Below are positions 34,331-43,603 of a stretch of 64,000 nucleotides of DNA, in pieces. Made by a program: the position numbers and the translations under genes. The notes beneath the pieces were generated by a model. The model did not search any database, was not told the DNA's origin, and saw only the letters and a list, made by a program, of their open reading frames with translations. Source of the stretch: Gordoniibacillus chartarius (lineage in GTDB: Bacteria > Bacillota > Bacilli > Paenibacillales > NBRC-103111); contig NZ_JBHLWN010000048.1 of NCBI RefSeq assembly GCF_042432825.1, positions 1 through 64,000 of the forward strand, given 5' to 3'. Position 1 is the first letter of the stretch, and each line of letters begins with the position of its first letter.

Positions 34331-35221
34331 TTAGGGTTTTAATATTTTTCTTACAAGTTTATTATTTTTAATTTTTTCGACAGCTTTTTCCAATGGTGAA
34401 ATTTGTGCATGAACAACTTCAAAGCTCTTTGCAATATTCACCAAAAACCCTAAGCCAACTTTATTTTGTTCTAAATCTTTTCTTAAATAATCGTTTCTGA
34501 GGAAAGTATCATAATATAGGTGCTTATTATTTCCGCCAAAAACTGAATTGCTATAATCGCCATGTTGAAGTGTTACCCTGTGATGATAGTATGCCAATTG
34601 CTCATGTATCACGTCTATATTGTATTTTTCGATGAATCTTAGATGGAAATCCCAGTCACCTAATACAGGTAAATCTTCACGGTAAAGCCCAATTTCATCT
34701 ATAACTTCTCTCTTAAACACAAACGATATAGGAGGAAATACGTTCCCCGCTGCCATTCTGTATAATGTCACTGAATTTATCCAAGTGTTATAAGGCTCTT
34801 TGAAATCGATTATGACAGTATCATTTTCGATTCTTTCGATAATTCTTGTACTATGTGTTATTACTCCTTTAACATTTTTACTTTTCTCTACATTGGTCAA
34901 GTGGTTGACAGTTCTTTCAAGAAATGTGGGATGCCATGAATCATCATCGTCATGGATGACAATATAGTCACTTTCAACTTTCTTAATCCCAATATTGGAT
35001 GCTGCCTCCATTCCAACCGACTCAGGATTGTGAATGGTAATGATTTTCCCTTCAGTATTGTATTTATTTACTAATTCGTTTACCGCATTAGGTTCACCGC
35101 CATCGTTGACAATGACCATTACCCAATTTTCATGAGTTTGTCTCGTTACACTTTCTAATGCTCTCTTTAATAAGATATTTCTGTTTTTTGTTCTTGTAAT
35201 TACAGCAACTTTATTACTCAT
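34331..35221 (-). CDS. GT2 glycosyltransferase
   Basis: A 296-residue family 2 glycosyltransferase (KVAVITRTKNR) with a DDDD metal site (VIHDDDDSWHP). Acceptor and donor cannot be told from sequence. The start overlaps the end of the repeat-bearing pyruvyltransferase-like gene by 4 bases. Strongly AT-rich. Confidence 0.85.
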   Translation of the reverse strand: MSNKVAVITRTKNRNILLKRALESVTRQTHENWVMVIVNDGGEPNAVNELVNKYNTEGKIITIHNPESVGMEAASNIGIKKVESDYIVIHDDDDSWHPTFLERTVNHLTNVEKSKNVKGVITHSTRIIERIENDTVIIDFKEPYNTWINSVTLYRMAAGNVFPPISFVFKREVIDEIGLYREDLPVLGDWDFHLRFIEKYNIDVIHEQLAYYHHRVTLQHGDYSNSVFGGNNKHLYYDTFLRNDYLRKDLEQNKVGLGFLVNIAKSFEVVHAQISPLEKAVEKIKNNKLVRKILKP

Positions 35222-37059
35222 TTTTTATTTTCCTTTCTTTTTGTCCATATTTTTTCAAATACCTTTTTCAATAATGGTGTATTGATACTTTCTTGATACT
35301 TTTTCCACCATATACTTGTTTGCTCTGTTTGCCATTCCAAATCTCGTGCTGCCTCTTGATATTTTGACCACCAATAATCCGTTTGCTCTTTTTGCCAATC
35401 TCTATCCATACTATTACTTTGAGCAATTGTCCACCAATGATCTGTTTGTTCTCTTTGCCACGCAATGTCTTTTTTATGTTCTTCGGCAATATTCCACCAG
35501 TAATCCGTTTGTTCCTGTTGCCATTGAAGATCAGCTAAAGATTTTTGCGCTATTTGCCACCAATGATCCGTTTGTTCTTTTTGCCATTGAAGATCAACTA
35601 ATGATTTTTGCGCTATTTGCCACCAATGATCCGTTTGTTCTTTTTGCCATTGAAAATCAGCTAATGATTTTTGCGCTATTTCCCACCAATAATGAGTTTG
35701 TTGTTTTTGCCATTCTAAATCATGTTTATTTTTTTCAGCAGAAACCCACCATAAATCAGTTTGTTCTTTTTGCCAGCGGTTGTTTAACAATATTTCTTTA
35801 TTTATATAATCATCTTTATATGAAAATGTTGTTTTAGATTTGTTGTTACGGCCTATCATGACTTTATCCTGAGTTTCGGATTTGTAGAATAATACACTAA
35901 TTTTATTAATCCATGCTTTACGCTCTTCAATTGCCTTGCTGTAGTCTGTTATAGTTGGTTGAATAATAAATTCATCTAAAGATAAAGGGTTGCCAAGCCC
36001 CGCTTTTTTCTGAACATAATAAGGATTTAATGATACGAGGTAACATGGAATACGTAGAAAGTTTAAAAATAATGTTGTGTGATAGGAAGAGCTTAATCCA
36101 AGGACCCCTCTTATTGTGTTAAAAGCTTGCTTTGAGGGGTTGGAATTCTCATTATATTCCAATGCCAATTTTGCTATATCGACCACCACATATTCGTGAA
36201 ACGGGAAATCATCTTCCATTTCAGCAATGGACTCTAAAGTGTCTTTCACTGAAAATCGTTGATCCTCGTATGCATGGAGCACTTTGATGGTATGTGTCGG
36301 ATATTTCTCGATCACTCTTCCAATATTATCGAGCAATGTTTGTTTGGCCGCTTTAAATTCGGAACCAACAGTATAAGAAGATGTGTTCATATGAAGAAAA
36401 ATAGTATTAGGTTTTTCATCCGAACTATTGTTATGGTAAGACGCGATATCGAGAAAAACCTCTGTTGTATCGTCAAAACTGTATTGTAAATCTACACTAT
36501 TTATTTTACTTTTTAATAGCTCAAGTGAGTTTTGGTCCCTGGTTCCTACTATTGTAGGTTGGTATATATGGAAATGGTCAACAAGCTTATCAATAAATTT
36601 ATTATCTAACTGCTGCCCTGAAATCACATAGCTTTTTATGTCGAAATAACCAAACAAACCTGATACAATATCCAGATATAATTGCCCCCAGTTTTGGTTA
36701 AGAATACCGCCACCGTATAGATGCAAATTATTAATGTTATCCGATTCAATAACTTCCGTTAGACCTGGTAAAGACGCTTCTTCATAATTGTTTTTGGAAA
36801 TGAAAACAATTCCATTCACACCAAACCAACGTTTGATCTTTTCGACGTAACTTTCATCATAGATACATTCTAATTCACAAATAATAATCGGTTCTAGACC
36901 CGTCTTTTCTTTATGAAACTTGATAGCGCCTTTTAATTGTAAAATATCGCCAAAGTTACTATAACCTAAATAACCTCCAAGTAACAAAACCTTTGAGTTT
37001 CCATTGTTGAGAATTCGGTTAGATTCTTCATCTGAGAATAGTAATATCTCATGTCGCAT
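35218..37059 (-). CDS. Polysaccharide pyruvyltransferase-like protein with 21-residue tandem repeats
   Basis: About 613 residues. Residues about 20-420 match the polysaccharide pyruvyl transferase fold (VLLLGGYLGYSNFGD; LHLYGGGILNQNWG), which adds pyruvate ketals to surface glycans. The C-terminal 170 residues are eight tandem 21-residue repeats with invariant W-Q-x-x-Q-T-x-x-W-W, followed by a basic tail (KIWTKRKENKK). The ATG at 37059 follows GAGGTT and overlaps the wzt stop; longer N-terminal frames would run into wzt. The repeat module is not a known part of the family. Confidence 0.82.
   Translation of the reverse strand: MRHEILLFSDEESNRILNNGNSKVLLLGGYLGYSNFGDILQLKGAIKFHKEKTGLEPIIICELECIYDESYVEKIKRWFGVNGIVFISKNNYEEASLPGLTEVIESDNINNLHLYGGGILNQNWGQLYLDIVSGLFGYFDIKSYVISGQQLDNKFIDKLVDHFHIYQPTIVGTRDQNSLELLKSKINSVDLQYSFDDTTEVFLDIASYHNNSSDEKPNTIFLHMNTSSYTVGSEFKAAKQTLLDNIGRVIEKYPTHTIKVLHAYEDQRFSVKDTLESIAEMEDDFPFHEYVVVDIAKLALEYNENSNPSKQAFNTIRGVLGLSSSYHTTLFLNFLRIPCYLVSLNPYYVQKKAGLGNPLSLDEFIIQPTITDYSKAIEERKAWINKISVLFYKSETQDKVMIGRNNKSKTTFSYKDDYINKEILLNNRWQKEQTDLWWVSAEKNKHDLEWQKQQTHYWWEIAQKSLADFQWQKEQTDHWWQIAQKSLVDLQWQKEQTDHWWQIAQKSLADLQWQQEQTDYWWNIAEEHKKDIAWQREQTDHWWTIAQSNSMDRDWQKEQTDYWWSKYQEAARDLEWQTEQTSIWWKKYQESINTPLLKKVFEKIWTKRKENKK
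35272..35775 (-). repeat. Eight 63-bp tandem repeats encoding WQxEQTxxWW units
   Basis: In-frame tandem array inside the pyruvyltransferase-like gene. Period is 63 bp (21 codons). Copies 3 and 4 are almost identical at DNA level, suggesting recent duplication, while outer copies have diverged but keep the W-Q-x-x-Q-T-x-x-W-W core. The spacer half is helical and Lys/Asp/Ala-rich. Confidence 0.9.
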
Positions 37060-38338
37060 TAACCTCAACCTCAAATTCTTGTTGAAATTTAAACCACATA
37101 GGTCTTTCGATGTCTGCAATCACTTTAAATACCGCGGCAGTTTCATCTGTATACAGAAGAATATGGTCGCTTCGATCCCATTGCGATACTTGATCCATTC
37201 TTAGTGTTACAGAATAGGATTGTCCGCCTCTTAATATCATTCTGCTGCGGAAAGATACATGGACACTTTGCCCCTTGTTTACTTTCATACTCTTCCTGAA
37301 CTTGTTAAATATACTTTCGCCAGTTAGCTCGATTCCATATTGATCTGTAATGAGGAACCCGATACTGAAATTATCTATCGAAGTCAATGCCGTAACTTTA
37401 ATATCAATTGTAAATTCCTCACTTTGTTCAAGTGACTCGACAGGTAAACCTTCAGAATTTCGAATAATAACATGCTCAACACGAACGGCCTCATTACTCT
37501 TAATATCATTGGTGGCATGTTCCAAAGTTTGCATCTGCTCAGTTGTCGTTTCGATTTCCTCGTTATTAGTTTGCTTTATATCATCAAAAATCAACCTATT
37601 GTGTTCCAAATAAATTTCATTCAAGTAGGCATTCGATACTTTGGACGCATCATCAATAAGGCGAACTTTCCCATTTTCTAACCATATTCCCGTCTTACAG
37701 AGACTTCTAATTGCTTCAGGAGAATGGCTCACAAAAAACAAGGTTACCCCTGATTTAACCATGTTCTTGATTTTGACAATGCATTTGTGTTGAAAAAGCG
37801 CATCGCCAACGGATAAAGCTTCGTCGACAATTAGAATGTCCGGGTCTGAATGAACCGCAACAGAAAATGCCAGTCTGACGAACATTCCACTGGAATATGT
37901 CTTTACTGGCTGATCAATAAATTCTCCTATGTCTGCAAAGTTTAATATTTCGCCCATACGTTCGTCGATTTTTTTCTTAGATAAGCCGAGAATGCTTCCG
38001 TTTAGATAAACATTCTCTCTGCCAGTAAACTCAGGATTAAAACCGCTGCCTAGTTCAAGTAATGCAGCGATCCTTCCATTGACCACTACTTCGCCAGATG
38101 TTGGCCTTAAGATGCCGGCAATAATCTGTAGTATTGTACTCTTACCAGATCCATTTCGACCAATTAATCCGATAGTTTCTCCTTTTTTCACATCAAAAGA
38201 AACATTATCGAGAGCCCAATAATCTTTATGATAATTATTTTTATTAAGGAAAGTTTGTTTTAACCGATCAATAGGCTTTTCAAACATATGAAACGATTTT
38301 GACAAGTTTCTTACTGAAATCGCCAATTCAGAGGACAT
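37049..38338 (-). CDS. wzt: Wzt-type ABC ATPase for polysaccharide export
   Basis: A 429-residue ATPase. Walker A is GRNGSGKST, the signature YSSGMFVRLAFSVAV, Walker B ILIVDEALSVGD. The last 170 residues form a Wzt_C-type beta-sandwich (SVHVSFRSRMILRGGQSYSV) that in O-antigen exporters reads the capped end of the glycan. It pairs with the permease encoded upstream, with which it overlaps by 11 bases. Confidence 0.93.
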   Translation of the reverse strand: MSSELAISVRNLSKSFHMFEKPIDRLKQTFLNKNNYHKDYWALDNVSFDVKKGETIGLIGRNGSGKSTILQIIAGILRPTSGEVVVNGRIAALLELGSGFNPEFTGRENVYLNGSILGLSKKKIDERMGEILNFADIGEFIDQPVKTYSSGMFVRLAFSVAVHSDPDILIVDEALSVGDALFQHKCIVKIKNMVKSGVTLFFVSHSPEAIRSLCKTGIWLENGKVRLIDDASKVSNAYLNEIYLEHNRLIFDDIKQTNNEEIETTTEQMQTLEHATNDIKSNEAVRVEHVIIRNSEGLPVESLEQSEEFTIDIKVTALTSIDNFSIGFLITDQYGIELTGESIFNKFRKSMKVNKGQSVHVSFRSRMILRGGQSYSVTLRMDQVSQWDRSDHILLYTDETAAVFKVIADIERPMWFKFQQEFEVEVNAT

Positions 38339-39131
38339 CTGCGAACCCCTTCCTTGTTTTTTTGAACCACATCAAGCCCCCGAGGCATATGACGAGACTA
38401 ATGAATAGACCAATAATGAAAAAATTCCAGTCTGGAAGCTGACCCCAAACCATTATTTTTCTCATATCTTCAACAACATAACTTATAGGATTTAAATAAT
38501 ACAGTGTTTGAATTCCTTTATTAGGGATGCTGCTAATAGAATAAAATATTGGGCTCAAAAACATAAGTGCTTGTAATGCTAAACCAATAATGTGGTTGAT
38601 ATCCCTTATATAAACACCGAGGGCGGAAAAAAACCAACTTAATCCCAAAGATAGCAGAATCAATGGCAAAATGACTAAAGGTAAAAAAACCACTGTAACG
38701 TGCAAGCTATGCTGAATCAACATTAGACTCAATAATAAAATGACAGCATTTATTAAAAAATGAAATAAAGCAGACAAAACTGAAACTATTGAAATAATTT
38801 CCAAAGGGAACACTACTTTTTTTACATAATTTGAATTGTTTAATATTAACGTAGGTGCCCTACTTACAATTTCGGAAAAAATGTTATATGCGATAATACC
38901 ACTAAATAGTAGTAAAGCAAATTCTAATTGTCCAGTGGTTTGATTTTCCCACTTAGCTTTGAAGATTACACTAAAAACAAATGTATAAATCACCATCATG
39001 ACGATTGGTATTATAAATGACCATACGATGCCTAGATATGACCCCCTGTATCTACTTGAAATCTCTCGTTTAGTCAATTGAGCGATTAATTCTCGATTAT
39101 TCCAAAAAAGAGCTATGTTTCGTTTTATCAT
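38328..39131 (-). CDS. wzm: Wzm-type ABC permease for polysaccharide export
   Basis: About 267 residues with six membrane helices, ABC-2 type (KREISSRYRGSYLGIVWSF). It forms the membrane channel that exports the undecaprenyl-linked glycan with Wzt. The start at 39131 is preferred because TGAGGAA lies about 7 bases upstream; a GTG at 39146 is also in frame. First gene of the minus-strand polysaccharide operon. Confidence 0.9.
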   Translation of the reverse strand: MIKRNIALFWNNRELIAQLTKREISSRYRGSYLGIVWSFIIPIVMMVIYTFVFSVIFKAKWENQTTGQLEFALLLFSGIIAYNIFSEIVSRAPTLILNNSNYVKKVVFPLEIISIVSVLSALFHFLINAVILLLSLMLIQHSLHVTVVFLPLVILPLILLSLGLSWFFSALGVYIRDINHIIGLALQALMFLSPIFYSISSIPNKGIQTLYYLNPISYVVEDMRKIMVWGQLPDWNFFIIGLFISLVICLGGLMWFKKTRKGFADVL

Positions 39132-39268
39132 TTCCATATTCCTCACATAGTTTTTTTAGCTAGCATGTATTTATCAATAACCGCCGCTTGCCATTAACAT
39201 GAATAGCCTTCCCCTCGCCCATATGATAGAATATTGTCGAATCGATACGAGAGGGAGAACAAGAAACA

Positions 39269-41764
39269 ATGAGTACAAAAACTAATGTCTACGCGGCGGG
39301 ACGAAAGAGCGAGATGTCCGCAACTGTCGAGAAAAGCTCGATCATTTTCTGGATATTGAATGTTTTCGTAGTTGCATTTCTATTTTGGGCGCCGTTCCAG
39401 AGAGGACTGTTTAACGGCGGGAACTATGAGTTCGAACGGCCGATTTATAGCAGCTTGGTATGGACGGCAATTATTTTATTCCTGTCGGCTCTACTTTCCT
39501 TCTTCATCTATCGCATTCGCGATCAGAAGGATGTTTTAACAGCTCTTGTGCTTTTCATGCCGCTTTCATACACCGTCTCTCTGACTACAGCGGCTTCTAG
39601 CTTACTTGCTGCGAACATGGTGCTCATACAACTGTTGTATGCCACCTTCTTCATCTTAGGCGTTTTTCTTACAAAAAACAAGCTTGGCACGTCGATTGTT
39701 GTCGGGAGCATACTAGCGTCCGGCTATATCGTAGTATTGTTCGGTTTGCTCTATTGGCTCGGAAATAAGGAGTTTATCGATGCGATCGTCGGCTGGTTTG
39801 CGTATATGGATCCGGCGACAAATGATTACCGCGACGCAGTTATGACCGACTCAAACGGTCTTCGTCTGACCGCTGTGTTTCAATATGCAAACTCTTACGC
39901 CGCATTCCTAATTGCCTTTATGCTAGCTGCTCTGTTTTATATTGTGAAAGCCCGCAAATGGCACACAGCACTTCCCCATGCTCTGATGGTGGTGCCGATT
40001 ATTGTTTCATTCTGGCTTACTCTGTCCCGCGGCGCTTTGGTCATTGTACCGGCAGTGTTCTTGGTCATGCTGTTCTTTATGTCGATTAAGCGTCAAATCA
40101 TTTCCATCCTGAATCTTGTTCTTGGCTTCGGAGCCTCTCTCTTGATTCTAAGTAAAGTGACCGAGGTTGGTACACAGTTGCAAAAACAGCCTAGCGGCGC
40201 TTTATCCTGGGAAGGCTGGTCGGCTTTGTTAATCGCTTCCATAGTGTTCGCTGCGTTTGCCATCGCTATACAGCTGTTCCTAGAACCGCTCCTTGAACGG
40301 TCTACCGGGCGTTTCAACGCTCGCAAGTCGGCACCGTTCATTCTGCCGGTAATTGCAGTCGTAGCTGCTGCTCTAGGCGCTGTTCTGCTTTTAGGCGATA
40401 CTCCTGTTCGTAATATGCTCCCGGAGAACATTAAGTTCCGTTTGGCGAATATCAACTTCGAACAGAACTCCGTATTGGAACGGGTGACATTTTATAACGA
40501 TGCGATGAAGCTGTTTAAGGACTATCCGATTATTGGCGCCGGCGGCGGCGGCTGGGCCGCACTTTACGAGAAATATCAAAACAACCCATACACGAGCCGG
40601 CAGGCGCACAACTTCCTTCTGCAATATTTGGTTGAAACAGGTTTACTCGGTTTACTGTCGTTTGTCGGATTTGTGGCTGCCATCTTCTGGTTCTATATCC
40701 GCAGCTTCATCCGCAGCACGGCTGAACAGCGGGATCAATATTTCTTGTTCTTTATTGTCGCTGTTGCTCTGCTTGCACACAGCTTAATCGACTTTGATAT
40801 GAGCTATGTATATTTGGGCGCACTTGTGTTCTTAAGTCTCGGCGGTATTCTAGGCGGTACGGATTCGCAGCCGATTCGTATCCGTACCGACTCGCTCGTT
40901 CTGCACAAAGCGTTCCCAAGCTTGCTGCTACTTCTTTCTGTCGTCATGTTTATTTTCTCGGCTCGACTTCTTGGTGCGGATTCTGATTATCGCCAGTCGC
41001 TTGAGATTATTAAGACAAACAAGAATTACAACGATATCGTCCGCCCGCTTGATTCTGCGATCAATCAACATCCGAATCATCCAGATTACGTACTGACAGG
41101 TCAGCTCAGCAAGATCGGTTTGCTCGTACAGGTATATAATCAAACGAAAGACGAGAAATTCATGACGGAGGCGCAGACGCTTCTGGACAATTTGGCGAAG
41201 GCTGAGCCGCATAACCGGTCAGTCGTTCTACAACGGATCAACTTCTTGCAGATGCAAAATAAGCTCCCGGAAGCATTGGATCTGATGACGAAAGAACTGC
41301 CGAACTTCCCGTGGTATATCGACATGTACGAGAATCAGATGGCCATGAGCGTTGATTTGGCTAATCAGAGCCGTGCGCAAAATAATTTGCAAGCCGCGGA
41401 CAAATATTTGAGTCTGGCTCTCGATTCCTATAGTACGGTTCTCAAGCAAATTGAACACTTGAAGACATTGCCGAAAGGTCAGCTTCAAGGTCGTCCGTTT
41501 GACGTAACGCCTACTATCGCTATGCTGATCGGTCAGGTTCACTATGCAAGAGGCGATTTTGCGGCGGCAGCTGCTTTGATGAAGCCTTACGTAACCGATA
41601 ATATGGATGATGAAGTAAACCGTACCCTCGTTCGATGGTTTGTGGCCTCCCTTCAGAAGCAAGGCCAAAACGACCAAAGTCTATATGACAAGTTAATAGC
41701 GAAGGACCCGAACGAGAAGAACGTCATCGCTTCGATCCTCGTGTCCAATACTCAGATAAAGTAA
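39269..41764 (+). CDS. O-antigen ligase-like membrane protein with TPR tail
   Basis: An 831-residue protein. About 12-14 helices fill residues 25-570, including the ligase/polymerase domain with SRGALVIVP and the loop RQAHNFLLQYLVETGLLGL with its conserved His. Residues about 580-830 are soluble TPR-like helices. Homologues join a finished glycan to an acceptor or polymerise repeat units. It is divergent from the Wzm/Wzt operon and ends at a terminator at 41786-41816. Confidence 0.85.
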   Translation: MSTKTNVYAAGRKSEMSATVEKSSIIFWILNVFVVAFLFWAPFQRGLFNGGNYEFERPIYSSLVWTAIILFLSALLSFFIYRIRDQKDVLTALVLFMPLSYTVSLTTAASSLLAANMVLIQLLYATFFILGVFLTKNKLGTSIVVGSILASGYIVVLFGLLYWLGNKEFIDAIVGWFAYMDPATNDYRDAVMTDSNGLRLTAVFQYANSYAAFLIAFMLAALFYIVKARKWHTALPHALMVVPIIVSFWLTLSRGALVIVPAVFLVMLFFMSIKRQIISILNLVLGFGASLLILSKVTEVGTQLQKQPSGALSWEGWSALLIASIVFAAFAIAIQLFLEPLLERSTGRFNARKSAPFILPVIAVVAAALGAVLLLGDTPVRNMLPENIKFRLANINFEQNSVLERVTFYNDAMKLFKDYPIIGAGGGGWAALYEKYQNNPYTSRQAHNFLLQYLVETGLLGLLSFVGFVAAIFWFYIRSFIRSTAEQRDQYFLFFIVAVALLAHSLIDFDMSYVYLGALVFLSLGGILGGTDSQPIRIRTDSLVLHKAFPSLLLLLSVVMFIFSARLLGADSDYRQSLEIIKTNKNYNDIVRPLDSAINQHPNHPDYVLTGQLSKIGLLVQVYNQTKDEKFMTEAQTLLDNLAKAEPHNRSVVLQRINFLQMQNKLPEALDLMTKELPNFPWYIDMYENQMAMSVDLANQSRAQNNLQAADKYLSLALDSYSTVLKQIEHLKTLPKGQLQGRPFDVTPTIAMLIGQVHYARGDFAAAAALMKPYVTDNMDDEVNRTLVRWFVASLQKQGQNDQSLYDKLIAKDPNEKNVIASILVSNTQIK

Positions 41765-41785
41765 TCAACGGGTTGCAAAATAATC

Positions 41786-41816
41786 AATGGCACCACAGGG
41801 AGTGTGGTGCCATTTT
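41786..41816 (+). terminator. Terminator of the O-antigen ligase-like gene
   Basis: AATGGCACCAC (41786-41796) pairs with GTGGTGCCATT (41804-41814), then TTTT. Confidence 0.85.
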
Positions 41817-42011
41817 CGCGTTTGGGACGAAATCGGCGATGGTTTAATCGATCAGGCATTCGAACCGAAGCGGCCGCTCAGCAAGGCTGCTTTTGGGAAT
41901 TAAGATGGACCAGGAGTCCGGCACATTGAGGTGTCGGACACTTTTACGTAGAATTCGTCTTACTTGTCAGGTCTCTGACTAGTGTAATTGCGTACCCTTT
42001 TATCGCTTGAG

Positions 42012-42452
42012 CTAAATACCGAACCCACGCATAAGCGGAAAAATAAACTGTACAACACTAAGTCCAATACGGAACCAGCTGCCCAATCCGCCGAACAAGC
42101 TCCCGCCTCCGGCTGCTTGCGCTGCTGTACCCCCGCCCTGGCCGCCTCCGTTTCGGAGCCCTCCTAATCCACCGAGTAATGCCCCTAATCCACCGAGTGC
42201 GGCAATTTGCGCTTTAGCTTCGTGAGGACGTGGTGACACTTTGCGCTCGCCGCGCTGTCCATGCAGGACGAGCTCGTTATTTTCGATGGCAGAGACGTAA
42301 CCTCCAATAACACTCCCATCCTTGAGCACAATACATACCGGCATTCCGATGTAGCGGCGGTATTCTTCTGAATTTGGTTTGTGATGTTCCAAAAATTCAC
42401 GTCCTCTCATCAAATCAAGCGTATATCCAGCATATGAACAAGCTAGTTCCAT
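42012..42452 (-). CDS. Hypothetical protein with Gly-rich middle and hydrophobic tail
   Basis: Up to 146 residues. The N-terminal part (RRYIGMPVCIVLKDGSVIGGYVSAIENNELVLHG) looks like a small Sm-like barrel. A Gly/Ala-rich linker (about 85-115) and a hydrophobic C-terminal segment follow. I do not recognise a function. The start is uncertain: no good ribosome site precedes the ATG at 42452 or the one at 42410 (MRGREFLEHHKP). Confidence 0.55.
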   Translation of the reverse strand: MELACSYAGYTLDLMRGREFLEHHKPNSEEYRRYIGMPVCIVLKDGSVIGGYVSAIENNELVLHGQRGERKVSPRPHEAKAQIAALGGLGALLGGLGGLRNGGGQGGGTAAQAAGGGSLFGGLGSWFRIGLSVVQFIFPLMRGFGI

Positions 42453-42510
42453 GGCTTGTGCTGCTGTACTGCAGATCCAAACTTTGATATTTCTTTATCT
42501 CCAAGAACGC

Positions 42511-42539
42511 TTGACACCTCTCCCAAACGCTGGTAGTAT
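42511..42539 (+). promoter_or_regulatory. Promoter of the structured leader and coiled-coil gene
   Basis: TTGACA (42511-42516), 17-base spacer, TAGTAT (42534-42539): a sigma-A promoter. The expected start is near 42546, just before the leader RNA described next. Confidence 0.7.
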
Positions 42540-42545
42540 AGGGAA

Positions 42546-42652
42546 CAATAGTTCTTATCCGACTTGCTTACGAGGAAGCACCCGTAAGAAATGGCTGAAA
42601 GTCAGCCTTTTCTTGCCGGGTGTTTTTTTGCGTTTCAATCGGGTCGGATAAG
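42546..42652 (+). ncRNA. Structured leader RNA with internal terminator
   Basis: Between promoter and gene lies a long terminator hairpin: CACCCG (42579-42584) with CGGGTG (42617-42622), continued by TAAGAAA/TTTCTT-type and GGCTGA/TCAGCC stems, then T7. CTTATCCGAC (42554-42563) is perfectly complementary to GTCGGATAAG (42643-42652), across the terminator. The RNA could be a sRNA of about 85 bases or a cis-regulatory leader. It matches no riboswitch class I know. Confidence 0.6.
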
Positions 42653-42679
42653 AGCATAAATCAAGGAGGTTTGAAGAGT

Positions 42680-43492
42680 ATGTGGAATCGATTGGTGAGC
42701 AAGGTACTGTTGGTGGTGACGGTTTTCGTTTTAACGGCAGCTTCGTCCGTGAGTGCGGCATCGGTGGAGATGAGCAAGACGACGCAAGCTGGATTTGACA
42801 AGATGGTGGCATCTGCAGATTCTTCGTTAGCCTCGAGAATATCTCAGCAGTATCAGGATTTGCTTATGCTGCAGCAGCAAAATGATCAATGGGATGAGAA
42901 GTTGACTGTTATCAACAAGGAAAATGCGGCTCAGCTCTCTCAGTTTAGCAAAGATTTGAAGCAGCTGGATGCCGATAAACAGGCACGACTCGAAAATGAA
43001 TACAAACAAGCAAAGGAGCGCTACCAGCCTTTGTTTGATTCGTACACTGCTGTAAACAAACAGATTACTTTCGCTCGATGGCTCAAAGGGAAAGAGGCTG
43101 TTGAGCTGCTTCGCGCTCAAGCGGCTGCATTGAAAATTCCGGTTCAATTAGCTCGGCAAGACATTAAGAACAAGTTGGACGCATGGAACGCTGCCAAGAA
43201 GGCAACATCTCAAGTGGCCGCAAAAGTCAAACAGACGATCGCAGAGACGAAGCCGCTGCAGGATCAGATCAAAGCAAAGAAGAAGTCGATTACAAGTTTG
43301 AATAGCCAGGTTAAGACAGCATGGAAGCCCTTTTCACCGGCAGTCAAGAAAGGGGATACGACTGCGACTTTAAGTTCTTTGTCGGGGGTTGTTTCGTTAA
43401 CCCGGCAAAAAAATGTACAAAAAGAAGGTATTTATGCTTTGGAAATTGGGATTCGGGATATTTTGCAGCGGGCGAAGGCGCAGATGAAATAA
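42680..43492 (+). CDS. Secreted coiled-coil protein
   Basis: A 270-residue protein with a signal peptide (LVSKVLLVVTVFVLTAASSVSA, cleavage after about residue 27, ASA-like). The rest is almost wholly helical coiled coil (QQQNDQWDEKLTVINKENAA). No catalytic domain is seen. AAGGAGGT (42663-42670) lies 9 bases before the ATG. Probably a cell-wall or extracellular structural protein. The structured leader upstream suggests regulated expression. Confidence 0.75.
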   Translation: MWNRLVSKVLLVVTVFVLTAASSVSAASVEMSKTTQAGFDKMVASADSSLASRISQQYQDLLMLQQQNDQWDEKLTVINKENAAQLSQFSKDLKQLDADKQARLENEYKQAKERYQPLFDSYTAVNKQITFARWLKGKEAVELLRAQAAALKIPVQLARQDIKNKLDAWNAAKKATSQVAAKVKQTIAETKPLQDQIKAKKKSITSLNSQVKTAWKPFSPAVKKGDTTATLSSLSGVVSLTRQKNVQKEGIYALEIGIRDILQRAKAQMK

Positions 43493-43603
43493 ACAGAAAC
43501 CTTTGCAAGCGAAATATTTCGCAATAATAAATTATATTGTTTACAATCTCGATGCATGTTATGATGAATTCACCATCTTCAAGTGGCGTAAGGAGCTGAC
43601 TAA

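Noticed and set aside
42546..42652. c-di-GMP, T-box, guanidine or fluoride riboswitch
   Set aside because: None of the conserved motifs of these classes is present; only a hairpin and a flanking complementary pair are visible.
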